Source of the DNA: Beta vulgaris subsp. vulgaris
Taxonomy: Eukaryota; Streptophyta; Magnoliopsida; Caryophyllales; Amaranthaceae
Reading direction: 5' to 3'
Assembly: GCF_026745355.1 (NCBI RefSeq)
Contig: NC_079203.1
Location: 4,583,362 to 4,647,361 of the forward strand
DNA: 64,000 nt
The notes below the pieces were generated by a model. That model saw nothing but the letters and a program-made list of their open reading frames with translations. It was not told the DNA's origin and did no database searches. Positions within the stretch are counted from its first letter, which is position 1. Every line of letters begins with the position of its first letter. Shown in pieces: positions 11,703-22,705 of this stretch. Made by a program: the position numbers and the translations under genes.

Positions 11703-11816
11703 TCATAAGATAATTGGCAACATGTCGCTTTCCATGAGCCACTTCTCTATCGCCTTCTGGTCGTATGTGTACCCGTCAGCTGCCACATATGGGTCCTCCA
11801 TGAAATCTTCTTGTAG
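11703..11816 (-). pseudogene. U-box (PUB-type E3 ligase) gene fragment captured in the CACTA element
   Basis: On the minus strand the translation reads FMEDPYVAADGYTYDQKAIE, then KWLMESD, and ends in a stop at 11705-11703. This is the middle of a U-box domain, with the diagnostic (M)xDPYxAADGxTYxxxAIxxWL pattern seen in plant PUB ubiquitin ligases. The start (CPI motif) and the C-terminal S-P-x-T part are absent. It lies about 880 bp inside the left end of the CACTA element, so it is best read as a host gene fragment carried by the transposon. No upstream exons could be assigned with confidence. A possible exon at about 13815-13895 encodes a membrane-like segment (VSVTAVICGLMLGILY), but its origin is unknown. 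Confidence 0.8.
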
Positions 11817-12315
11817 GAATCAAGTGAAATCACAAGGATTACTTGTATGTTTTCAATCATCTTTATGAAATAGGATCTTGATGGAATCACAAAGTTCAAA
11901 GATTGTTTGTGGAGAGTTATGTTAATTTACTTCATCTTATATTTGCTAATGAAAATTTCCTTTCATGTGCTAAACAACGTTAGTCCAAAATAAAAATCTT
12001 ACTTTTATTCCGACGAACATATGCAGTCTTTTTTAAATTTTTCCTTGAAATATTTAACTTTCCTGAATTTACCAAGTTGCTTGTTCATTTACCATGAAAC
12101 CAAGGATTATCCATCAAGTAACAATTATAGAGTCTTAACTCACTCCAAAAAATGGTATAATTGAAGTTACCTTTCAATATAAACCACTCTATACAACTTT
12201 CATACTGGGGAGTTAAGCAGTGGTAATAACAAAGTTAAATGCAAAAGATCATAAATGAAAAGATAGAGTTAAATCCAGGACATGGAACGCTGCTCATTAT
12301 GTTATGAAAATGACT

Positions 12316-12605
12316 TGCTAATAGCAACTGAAGACAACTTAATATATATGGTCACTGGACAAACAGATACTTGTTCACTGGACAAACAGTACAAAACCGC
12401 TAATAACAATGAAAAAACTTAGTCACTGGACAAGTATTCCATTGTAGCTAATAATAACTTAATAATCTCCAGTCACCAGACAAGCATTCCAGCATAGCTA
12501 ATAACAACTGAATATAACTTAATATACTTTAGTCACTGAACAAGCACTACAACATAGCTAATAACAACTTCTTAATATACTTAGTCACTGCACAAGCAGT
12601 CTAAT
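12316..12605 (+). repeat. minisatellite, about 60-bp unit, five degenerate copies
   Basis: The repeated phrase is gctaataacaa, then cttaatata, then tagtcactggacaagca. Copies fall near 12316, 12396, 12450, 12500 and 12560, with indels between them. It lies in the interior of the CACTA element and has no coding potential. Confidence 0.7.
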
Positions 12606-13899
12606 GATAGATAATAGATTATGGACCAAAACGACTTAATTTAATGACTTTGGAGATGCTGTCAAAAATAACAGCACTATCTAGTAAGCAAGAAGATCGC
12701 GGTCATAAGCAAAATGTTGAAAGTACCAATTGATAACTTGTTCGTACAAGGGATGATCCAGAAGAAAACCATTGATAACTTGTTCGTACAAGGGATGTTA
12801 AACTTTGCCCTTTTTGGAGTGAATGAAGAGTAAACTTGCAATAATGGTAGCTAGAATCATCCCTAATTACTACTCATTGGGGGCTTATCCAAATTTTTGG
12901 TTTCCTTATGGCGTGTACAGTGGTCAAATAACTTTGTTTTCATAGGTAATTTAACTCAGTGTAGTTACAATAAACTGCAATTGCTGCTTCATGTACAGTG
13001 GTCAAATAAATTTTGTCAAAGGTTCAACACCAATAAGACCATTGCAGAAACGGAAGAAAGATGGAAGTATATGTTTCAATGACGACAACATGAAAGCTTT
13101 TAGCACCAATACTAAGTATACTAGCAGTTCTACTCAATAAAATCACATACCACCATATAGCAACAAGAAACTCTTCCAAAAGAAACAATTGTCACACCAT
13201 CAACACACTCCAAGGCAAGGTTAGTGAGGGGGAAAATATGGTCAACCTCACTCCCAAATTGCAGTTATTGCACCAAGGCTATATCAGTTATTCTATCATA
13301 AGCAAAACATAAAAGTTCACCTGTTCAAAGGGTGAAAACTTCACCTAAAAAGCCATACTTCAAATGAGAGGAATCAATTCCCACATCATATTAATCATGA
13401 AAACTAATATAGGAGGTTACTAAACTATCAGTATTAGGAAAGAAACTAGAGTTTATGTTCCCCTACTCCCACCTAGAGTCTGCACTAACTTAATCAGACT
13501 TTCCAAGTGTGAGACTCCTATACAGTGTCAAAGTCCGACACGAACATGTCTACTTTCACCAAGGCTTTCTACTAATTTTCTATGATCACACCTAAATCTA
13601 ACACTGGTACCGCAACATAGACAAAAGATCAGAGCAACAATAGTCAGAGTAATGAACTATTCCTCCACCTAACAGCCACCTCCTCCCATCAATCAAATTA
13701 CTTCATTCATCCCATTCAAACACAGCTCGTCGATAACGATTCTCTTACATCACATTCAAAAATGCACAATTAAATACTAATCAAAACCACAGTAAAGATC
13801 AATAACTCACCATATAAAATTCCCAGCATAAGCCCACAAATCACTGCAGTTACCGACACCCACAACACCGCGCTTTTAACCCGCTTTCCAACACTCCTA

Positions 13900-14275
13900 C
13901 ACCACAAAAGAAAAACACACATTATAACTCAGAAAACACCTGTAAAAACCACTACAACCCCACGAACAAACCCACCCAAACCAAAACAACAGATCCAAAA
14001 ACGCAAACCAAAACAACAGCGAAAATGAACATCCAAAAACGAAGATCCAAAAACAAAAATTCAAAATAAAAATTTTAAACGCGATAATTCAAAAACAGAA
14101 AATTTAAAACCAAAAATGAAAATTCAAAAAAAGAAAATTAAGAAACTGAAAATTTAAAAAGCGAAAATAAAAAAATTGAAAATTGAAAAACGGAAATCCA
14201 AAAACGAAAATTCAGAAACGAAAATTGAAAATCCAAAAACTGAAAATGAAAATTCAAACGACAATTAAAAAAAAA
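13900..14275 (-). other. A-rich low-complexity interior of the CACTA element
   Basis: The plus strand is a degenerate series of caaaaacgaaaattc-like units; on the minus strand it is T-rich with gaattttcgtttttgg units. It merges at 14290-14360 with two copies of gatgtttgaagacggcgat. The minus-strand frame 14504-14265 (serine/leucine-rich) overlaps it, but shows no domain and is not called a gene. Confidence 0.45.
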
Positions 14276-14540
14276 ATATATATACCTGATAAAGAAGCGG
14301 CGGTGATGTTTGAAGACGGCGATGATGTTTGAAGACGGCGATGATGCTCAGAGACAGAAGCGACGACGATGATACCAGATCTAAACGAGAGAATTTGAGG
14401 TGAGATGAAGAGTTAGACAGAGGAAAGGATTTAGGTGAGAGAGAGTTGAGTGAGAGAGAGAATTGAGAGAGAGGATTTAATTTCTTATCTAGGGTTATGG
14501 ACAAGTGGACGGTTTGGTCGATTGTTTTGGTGAGGCAAAT

Positions 14541-14760
14541 AAATTAGCGTCTGCTACACGGACGCTAATTTACTTAACGGACGCTAATTAGTGTCCGTTT
14601 TTTTACACGGACGCTAATTAGCGTCTGTTTACAACAACGGACGCTAAAAAACAAGAAAGCAGACGCTAATCTGCGTCTGTCATATATCAGACGCTAATTT
14701 TCAATTTACCGTCCACTTATTTTGTCGGACGCTAAATTCAGACGCTAAAAAGGCGTATTC
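14541..14760. repeat. right subterminal repeat array of the CACTA element
   Basis: Repeated ggacgctaatt, tagcgtctg and cagacgctaa motifs mirror the left array. The array lies within 230 bp of the right TIR. One motif copy reads tagtgtccg and others have drifted, so the array is moderately old. Confidence 0.85.
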
Positions 14761-17326
14761 TTGTTGTGCATTCCCATCTCTAACCTCAAATTCACCCCCC
14801 CAACATGAAGTAGCATATCAAAACCTTGATTCATCACTCCTAGTTTATAGGACCTTCTTTGCATAATTAGTGAGCATGTTAACATCCATGTCAACTGCCT
14901 TATCAAACCTTGGTCCAATTCTCTTCATGGACCAGTTTCTTATTGCTGCACAAAGAAGGAAACATGTTAACATCTAACCAATTGAAGCAAGCACAAAGAA
15001 GGAATAATTTAGTTTACTTACCCTCAAGCAAAGTGAAAACAGGAAGGTCCCTGTATGGTTTTGTGCAGGCATTGAAGCTCTCCACAAAGTTTGTTGTGTT
15101 ATGATCACAACAAACTAGTGGATCAAAGACATGCCTGGACCATTATGCATGAGTCCAAATAAGTCACTGCCTCAGGGTTGTATGCATGAGATTATCTTCT
15201 AACCTCCCACAAGTTTTGTGTTCTCCCTTTAAAGTCTTAATAGCCCAACTAACCTTATCTGCTAACCTTACAGCATGTATCCTCCACTCACACCCCTCAA
15301 TTACACAGCAGGCTGTAAACCTCAAACTGTCAGCTTTCTCAATAGTTATGGCAAACCCCTCTTGTATACAAAAGTTCCTAAGGACATCCATGAACTCCTC
15401 TTTGCTGGTAAAAATCAATCAAGGCTCTAATCTCATAGATCCATATGGAACTTGATTCCATATTTTCCCATTTTTGTAGATCTTATCCTTCTTAGAACTT
15501 CCATCTAACATCTAAGCAATCCTCAAACCCAGGCTGATAAAGCTCATCAGCATATGACTCACTCTCACTTTCATCATCCTCAAAATCATTATCTGATTCA
15601 CTCCATTCCTCATCCTCTCTTCCCTCATCAGCAGTATAAGAGGCAGTGTTACCCCTTGACCTGCTGCTGCTCATACCCCTATAATATGTGCCCATCTCTT
15701 TAGGCACATATGTCCCTAATTTTTTTTGTTGTGCTCTTAGGAACTTTAAACCCAACTGGTCTTGTTCTTGGTGGTCTTAGAGGTTTGGTTGTAGTGGAAG
15801 TTTGGGTTGGTTTCATAGGGGTTGGTGTGGATTCCCTTGGTTGATCAGTGGGTGGTGTGGGTTCCCTTAGTGTGGCAGTTGTTGGTGTGGGTTCTCTTGG
15901 TGATGCAGTGGATGTGGGGGTGGTGAGGCAGGGGATGTAGGTGGTGGTGAGGCAGTGTATGTAGGTGGTGGTGAAGCAGGGGATGTAGGTGGTGGTGAAG
16001 GATCCCTCACAGCTGAGGGAGGGGATGCAGGTGGTGGTGAAGGGTCCTTCACAGGTGAGGGGGGGGATGTGGATGTGGAGTAGTGTCCCTACATGGTGAG
16101 GCAGGGGGTGTTTATTGTTGGGTAGGGGGGATTAGGTTGGGAATCTCCAGGGATAACCTCTTCTTGTGATTGATACACCCTCATGTACTCACAAATTGTA
16201 ATGTCATCCACTGAGAGTACAAGTACCTCAACTGAAACTAGGTACCTCCTAGCCTCCTCAGCTTCCCTCTCCTCTTCTTCCTCTTTCCTCAGTCTCTCCT
16301 CTTCCTCTTTCTGTCTCCTTTCTTCTTCTTCCCTCTCTTTCCTCAGTATCTCTTGTATCCTCTTAATGTTTTCAACCTTCTCTCTCTCAGCCTCATCCCT
16401 TAGATGTACATATGCCCTAAACACTTTTCCTGGGTTGTCTGTTTCCTCAACCCACATCTCTATGGTGTCAGTTCCCCTCCCAAAACTCCACACCTTCCCT
16501 AAATCAGCATCAGTACTAATTTCCATCTTCCAATTAGTTCTAGGGTTATGCACCAATATTCTAAAGGCTTTGGGGAGATACACATTATGTTTTTCAGATT
16601 CCACAAATAAGTCTTCATATAATCCCATTAAGTGGCACAATTCTGTGTCCTCCACCCTTACATCAAAATCATGCCCATTAAAATGGACAAGCAACCAAAT
16701 TGAGGCCATCCTAAAATAAACAACAAACAACCAAAAGCAAGAAATTTCAAAAAACTAAGTACTTCAACTACCACATTGCACAAAAACAAGAAATTTCAAA
16801 ATTTTCCCATGATAAAAAATACGTAATTCGTAAAATCAACCTTAAACCATGCAAATAACTAACCCAAACAGAACACAATTGCAGTTTAGAAAATTGTTTT
16901 TTGGCACATAAACACTAAATAAAGTTACTTACCTTCAAAGGGAGTAGAGATGATTTTGCGTTCCAACCCTCTTTGTGAAATTTCGAAATCGTCTTTTTTT
17001 AGTCCTTTGAAGAACACCCAGTTCGCGAATTGTGCAATCCTCTTTGTCTTCCAAAATCGCAGCTTTTTGTTAAGAAATCTTCAAATTTGCAGTTGATTTT
17101 TAGGGCTCCTTTGATGTTTGAAACCGCATGAACAACAGAGCAAGTTATGTCAGGTTATCAAAGCAACATAACCATAATGGCGCCAGAAAATAAGGGCAAA
17201 CTTGTAAATATAGGCTAACGGAGCATTAACGTCCGTTAATACTAAGGGTATCTGGTGAATTTTGTTAAAAGTCAGGGGTATATGGTGAATTTTGAAAAAA
17301 ACTGGGTATTTGGTGAAAAAAAATTT

Positions 17327-18206
17327 GAGAAATTTCCTCAGGTACCCCTGAGGTTTGGCGTAATTCCCAAATTACCCCCCTCATTTGGAGAATTCCTCAG
17401 ATACCCCTGAGGTTTGTGTTTGGGCTCAAGATACCCTTACTATGGACGGAACCCTAACGCCGTTAGGTTTTCCCCCTCTCTCTCCCCAATTTTCTCTCTC
17501 CTCCCATTCCCCCACCCACTGTCAACACCCCTCCCCCAGCCGGCGGCTAACAGCCGGCGACCACCACCCACTCCGGCGCTGGAGACCCTACCCCTTCCCT
17601 TCGCCAGCCAGAACAGCAGCACCCCCGGCGACCCTACCCCTTCCCTTCGTCGGCCAGAACAGCAACACCCCTGGAGACCCTACCCTCTCCCTTTCCCCCA
17701 CTCTCAACACCTCACCCTAGCCCTCCCTTCACCGGCCAGAATAGCAGCACCCCGACACGACACCACACCCTCCCTTTTTTCCCTCTATCGGAAGTGTCCC
17801 CCCTTCCCTGTCTTCCACCGTGAGTCGACCCCCTTCCCTTCCCCACCCAGATACGCCGCCCACAAACCCTTAAACCCGCCCTCGAAACCACCATAGGCTG
17901 TCATTCTACTGTTCTGGCCAGCGCCAACGCCGAGGGTGAGGGAATCGGGAATGGGGAATGGGGAAGGGAGGGGTAGGGTCGCCGGCGCCAGAGTAGGGGA
18001 GGGGGGTTTGGCAGTGGGTGGGAAAATGGGAGGAGAGAGAATATGGGGGAGAGAGAGGGGAAAAACCTAACGGCGTTAGGGTTCCGTCCATAGTGAGGGT
18101 ATCTTGAGCCCAAACACAAACCTCAGGGGTATTTGAGGAATTCCCCAAATGTGGGGGGTAATTTGAGAATTACGCCAAACCTCAGGGGTACCTGAGGAAA
18201 TTTCCC
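17327..18206. mobile_element. small GC-rich MULE with about 190-bp TIRs, inserted in the right TIR of the larger MULE
   Basis: The left arm begins gagaaatttcctcaggtacc and the right arm ends with its inverse. The arms match through cctgaggtttggcgtaattc, gatacccttactatggacgg and caccgttaggttttcc-like sequence, and on into the pyrimidine-rich block up to about 17520 and back from about 18010. Flanks are AAAAAATTT and AAAATTTTT, a 7-of-9 match compatible with a decayed 9-bp MULE duplication. The 480-bp core is C-rich with tandem blocks (ggagaccctacc, cttcccttcg, gccagaacagcag). Open frames on both strands are by-products of the composition. No transposase is present. Confidence 0.75.
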
Positions 18207-18299
18207 AAAATTTTTTTGTCAAGGGTATTTGGTGAAAAAAAGAGCATTGTATTTTGTATCTAATGTGATGCAAAAGTGTCCAAGTCACACACTTGAGTG

Positions 18300-18500
18300 T
18301 TCAAATCACCCAAAAAGTGGTTGTTATTATTTGAAGGTGATGTTAAGTTATACAATGTTTAGAATTTGACTTTATAATAACTGTAGTTAGTGAACAACGC
18401 CGCAAAGTCAGTGAACATGGAAGTAGTGATAATGTACAACTTAAAAATATTAGTAAAAAGCATTGTTCAAATCACACATTTGAGTGTATATATGTCAAAT
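18300..18500 (+). repeat. direct repeat, copy B (right of the nested MULE)
   Basis: This is the intact copy of the repeat whose other copy is at 9215-9362. It shares the same block order and continues through aaaaatattagtaaaaagca and ttcaaatcacacatttgagtg. In copy A that continuation is found at 18241-18300, across the MULE. Copy B therefore acts as a reference for the pre-insertion sequence. Confidence 0.72.
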
Positions 18501-18515
18501 ATTTTGCAAGATAGA

Positions 18516-18640
18516 GAATACAAGCATTGGTATGTTTTTGTTAACCCAAAAGTTAGTGGCTATACAAAAGTATTCTAGAAAGGGAATACAAGCATTGGTA
18601 TGTTTTTGTTAACACAAAAGTATTTCTAGAATGGGAGGGA
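18516..18640 (+). repeat. 68-bp tandem duplication
   Basis: The phrase gaatacaagcattggtatg followed by tttttgttaac and cacaaaagta/ccaaaagtta starts at 18516 and again at 18584. Copies are nearly identical apart from a small internal deletion in the second. Confidence 0.8.
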
Positions 18641-21600
18641 CCATGTGTTGCATACATAGTATCAATGTAAATTGTTTTATAACCCAGTAGGAACACTGTC
18701 AAATTTTTTGCAAAAAGTACTTGAATGCATTTATGTGTCTTGGCATTTCCCTTTCGCCTGCCTTTTGGCTTTATCCGCAACCCAAGATGCACGGTTGTTG
18801 ACTTTACTCATGAGAATGTCAATGCAGTACTGCATCCTAAGCTGTTTGATCCTATCAAACTGAGTACCAAATTTATTTTGCAGTGAAAAAGTTTGTTTTT
18901 ATTAGAACTAGTGAATGAGATGATGTACATATAAACAAATGCAGTGGACACATAAATAACTATAATATACACAGTCACAAAGTGAGGGAATATTAGCATA
19001 TATAGTAGTATATATTTGAGTGAACAACAATGGACATGTATAGCAAAGAATTAAACAATGACCATGATGAAAGAATTGCTTACATAATCAGCTTCCAGAC
19101 CAGTTTCAAAGTTGGTTTCTGATTTAGCGTTGTATTTTTTCATATGTCGCATCGTAAAAATGCCATAATTCAAAGTGTTGTTAGTTCTCCATGGCATTTC
19201 TACTATGTGAGGCTTTAGAGGACTTGTTATCATGTCGAAGCCAAGGGATACCAAGAACCTACCATAACCAATTGTATGCACACAATCGATAGTTGAGAAT
19301 ATTGACAAAAAAATGAAATAGTACTTGAGAAAATCATTTGGTACTTACGATTTTAGCTGGATAGTCTTAATACTTGTCGTGAATAGAGACATTTTTTGGC
19401 AATATTCTGTTGTCAAGTATATCCAAAGTCATTTTGGAGAAGTTCAAGCAAAAGACAGAAAAGTGCCCTCCTGCGCACACAAGGAAGAAAACCTGCGACA
19501 ACAGAATGTACAATCAATCAAACGCACTGAACAATCAATTAAATGATGATGTACATTAAACAATTGACATTATACAAACAGGGAAAAAACATGGCTCAAG
19601 GCAATGTACAACTGAACAATCACACTAAACATTTTAACCATTAAAATATACATTACAGTATTGACAGAGCTTACCAACTCAAACTGGTCTACATTTGCAT
19701 TGTCATGTTCTCTGCACTCATTCGTGAGCCTCTCCACAAATTGTTCCATTCTTGAGTGCTATGTGAGTCTTGCATTCTTCCTCTCTTCTTCCTCTTGTTT
19801 AGGGGTGCTCGGGGGAGGGTTTGCGGCATTTGGGAACAATAAGTGCTTTAAAAAATCAGTAATATACACAATACAAGTATATAACAAAAGTAGAACAAAG
19901 TGAAAGAGATCTACATGTGCTATAGTTGAGAAGAAAAGTTGTTGCGTTGAGCGTGACATTTCGAGTTCCGTTGGTTAAGGATCCGGGCCCATGCATCAAT
20001 GAAGCTGTTCCAAATCTCCACGTCGTCCCCCCAAAGAAAGGAAATGTGGTTTGTTGGGGAATGTTAAACCATCATCGTAGAGCAAGTCCCTGAGTTTGAT
20101 TAAGAGTGAATCAATAATTTTGCCCAAGTAAATTATACCAAAATGAATAGTAATGGAACACATTTTTATAGCATCAGGGTACATCATAGATAAAACTGAG
20201 TTACATTTTTAACAACAACAAAGTACATGAATATATTAGTAGTGTACATTCATGCAGAGGCAAATTAGACCAAGTAGTTTATAGCTTACCCATTATCTCC
20301 AGCATCAAAGGCAAAGTCTGCCAAGTAGGTGTTGTCGATTTGTCGCTTGCCTCTTTTCTCTTCTATCAGATGGGATTACTTGACCAAATACGGCGATTTG
20401 AAAATTGCGATTTTGATGATTGTGCGACGTGGCCTACTTGTAGCAATTCCCTTGAATATTTCTTCTTTTCTGGATGATTCATTTTAAGCTTGTAAGATCG
20501 AAAAATCGAAAGTAATTTGGTATTGGACAATAGATATAAGGAAAAATGAGTTACATGTGACTGGGGGAATGATCATCTGACCCTGATTTGTCATCTCTTC
20601 CAAAAGAAATAGATCTAGTGTGAGTTATGATTCCACAAGGAATAAGTTATGATTCGACAAGGAAAAATGAAAATGAAATAAATGCATACCTCATTGAACT
20701 ATTCAGAACCGACCCAGCTGTAAAATCTTCCATTTGCAGTGGCTCACCATTCAGAACACTATGGGTTTCAAAATTAAGAAAGACCAAAAAAAACCACACT
20801 AACACAATAAGGTTTAATTGCAGCAGTACATCAGTAACTAACACAATGAACAATAAGCAGAGTGCACTAATCAACCTTATTAAACCAATGAACATCAAGG
20901 AGAGTGCAATGTACAACACTAGAGAATCATATTTTGCAACAGACCAGGTGAGCTAGACAAGGTGATTACTAGAGCACATATAATTGATCACAATGATCAT
21001 CAGTAACAAACACATTATAATAAGGAGAGTACATTGATCAAATAAGAACAGATCCATTGATCATATGAACCCTAGTGATCTACCACATTGAACCAATGAA
21101 CATAAAGGGAAGTATAATGTACAATACCAGACAAGACAATCAAATGAGCTAGATACCTTTCATGTGATTGGATGAGAGGCTGTTGTGAAAAGACATCTAC
21201 TTCAACGTTAAAACTAGGGTAAACTCAATTATAAATATATTAAAAATCGTTGTCATATGTCTATTAAGAAAACATTCACACAAAGGAAATATTCAGTCAA
21301 CAAAGTAACTAGTTGGTGTTAGTAAATTAGTGAAATCCTGGGCGATTAGCCAATTGTACACTAGGAAATTAGTCTATATAGGGATTATCCCTTCGGCGGA
21401 TCAGTGTTAGGCTTGCTGGACTGGAAGAGGTTATCAACATGTAGGTCTTTGTGATCTTTGAAAAAATCACCCAGCGACAAAGATGGAGAATCTGATGAAG
21501 ACAGCTGATCTTATCGTGCCGATGGCCTGCCCACATTTAACTCCAAGTTCAAGGTGAAACTCGGGGCATCTATTCCACTGGTTGCTTGCTGCGGCTTGAG

Positions 21601-22189
21601 ATGTGTTTGTATAGCTTGGTCCACCATTTCCCAAAGCTCCGAGGAGTGGAAAAATGCGTTGTCTTGACTTAAAAGAAAGTCTGGGTCTTGATCAGCGGCA
21701 GGGGTGGGAGTAGGCTTGAATGTTGGTTGCGCGGCATTCTCATAACGATTCCAAATGGCCTGAAGAATGGATGGCGCAAAGGCTCCGACCATGGGACCCA
21801 AATTGAGTTGTGGGCCCTGGTTGAGTAATGCCGCCAACTCGACAAGATTAGCCGTGAACTTGGAACAAACATTCATGAAGTTTGACTTCCAAGTCTGCAA
21901 AAAAAAGGAAAGGTTAAATACTGCGCATTTTTTATAAATATGTAACATATTATTTTATCCCAAAATAAAGTGCTCACCTCAAGGTCAGTGGGGGGTTGTT
22001 GTTGTTGATGCTCTGGAAGAGGTTGTTGTTGTTGTTGTTGCTGTAAAATAACCACAATGTACAACTAATAAGTAGACATTGTCAAACAATGAACAGACAA
22101 TGTACAATAAAATGAAGACAGTGTACAATCAGGAATTACACATTCTACAATCAAATAGACAAAGGGAACCTCCATTGTACAACTTGACA

Positions 22190-22705
22190 AACATAGTGTA
22201 CATTAAATATATTTGCTTTGTACAACCACGAGCATTACCTGTTGTTCTTGATCTTCTTGTTGTTGTTGCAAGTGTTGTTGCTGCAGCCAAGAAGTACAAT
22301 ATTGTAAGCACAATGTACATTAAAGGATGGCAACATATATAGTTAATAAAACAATGTACACAAGACTAAGATTGTTAAGACAGGTTAAAGTAATGACAAT
22401 GTACAATTAAATACACACAAGGCAGCCATTGTACAACTTGATAACCTCCGTGTACATTCAGATAATCACAATGTATAACCAGCAGGTATAGATTGTACAA
22501 AGCAGAATAACAATAATGTTCAAATAGAGAAAATACATTATACATTATGTATATTTGATTTGTACAACCACAAGCCCTTACCTGTTGTTGTTGATCTTTT
22601 TGTTGTTGTCGGGGTTGTTGTTGTTGCAGATGTTGTTGCTGAAGCCCATAAGTACAATATTGTAAGCACAATGTACATTATGTATGGCAAAATATATAGT
22701 TAATT
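22190..22705 (-). repeat. tandem duplication of a glutamine-rich mini-exon with its introns
   Basis: Two copies (about 22190-22345 and 22535-22705) share ttgtacaaccac, a donor read on the minus strand, a CAA/CAG-rich exon of about 60 bp, then aagtacaatattgtaagcac and aatgtacatta. A third, more distant Q-rich block lies at 21985-22045. Repeating an exon and its splice sites lengthens the polyglutamine tract of the encoded protein one exon at a time. Confidence 0.7.

Larger units (their letters stand above)
10826..14768. mobile_element. CACTA (En/Spm-like) element with TSD CAT, carrying a U-box gene fragment
   Basis: The left end is cacaacaagaatg and the right end is its inverse, attcttgttgtg. 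Both are flanked by CAT (10823-10825 and 14769-14771). A 3-bp target duplication and CACTACAAGAA-like termini identify the CACTA superfamily; both ends here read CACAA rather than CACTA. Subterminal arrays of TAGCGTCCG/TAGCGACCG motifs in both orientations occupy about 10845-11225 and 14541-14760. No transposase (TnpD/TnpA-like) is recognisable, so the element is non-autonomous. It interrupts the MuDR transposase pseudogene just upstream of its SWIM finger. Confidence 0.88.
10311..16709 (-). pseudogene. MuDR-type transposase, internally deleted and interrupted by a CACTA element
   Basis: Read on the minus strand from 16709. The first exon encodes a PB1-like N-terminal domain (starting MASIWLLVHFNGHDF) followed by a long E/K/R coiled coil. 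A proline-rich segment with ASPPPT repeats (15870-16050) and an acidic stretch (15500-15640) come next. A MuDR N-terminal DNA-binding domain then has FTSKEEF, EGCEWRIHA and IKTLKGEHKTCGR (15180-15418). The central DDE catalytic region is missing: the next homology is an exon with NFVESFNACTKPYRD, then an exon with LEAIRNWSMKRIGPRF ending near 14772. After the CACTA insertion the SWIM finger (CGIPCKHALRV) and a CCHC knuckle (CSKCKEVGHNARTC) follow to the stop at 10311. Stops and frame changes occur near 16089, 15867, 15755 and 15492. The deletion of the catalytic core makes this a non-autonomous copy. Confidence 0.85.
9363..18244. mobile_element. Mutator-like element with about 110-bp TIRs, carrying a GRF zinc-finger gene and a deleted MuDR transposase
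   Basis: The left TIR begins ggtttttcaccaaatatccc and continues with repeated blocks ending in caccaaataccc, caccatataccc and caccagataccc (9363-9480). The right TIR is the inverted match and is split: inner part 17220-17326, outer part 18207-18244. The split is caused by a smaller element at 17327-18206. Inside, a GRF zinc-finger gene reads rightward at 9727 and a MuDR transposase reads leftward from 16709. A CACTA element (10826-14768) interrupts the transposase. No convincing 9-bp target duplication could be read at the outer ends. Confidence 0.75.

Noticed and set aside
16183..16719. Serine-rich plus-strand frame of 178 codons
   Set aside because: It is the antisense shadow of the minus-strand coiled-coil exon of the MuDR transposase.
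17385..18148. Proline/serine-rich open frames on both strands, some starting MENSSDTPEV or MGNSSNTPEV
   Set aside because: The two starts are the same sequence in the inverted arms of the small MULE, and the cores are compositional; no domain or splice evidence.
22079..22342. Plus-strand frame of 87 codons within the Ulp1-like region
   Set aside because: It is opposite to the Q-rich mini-exon and its introns; no independent support.
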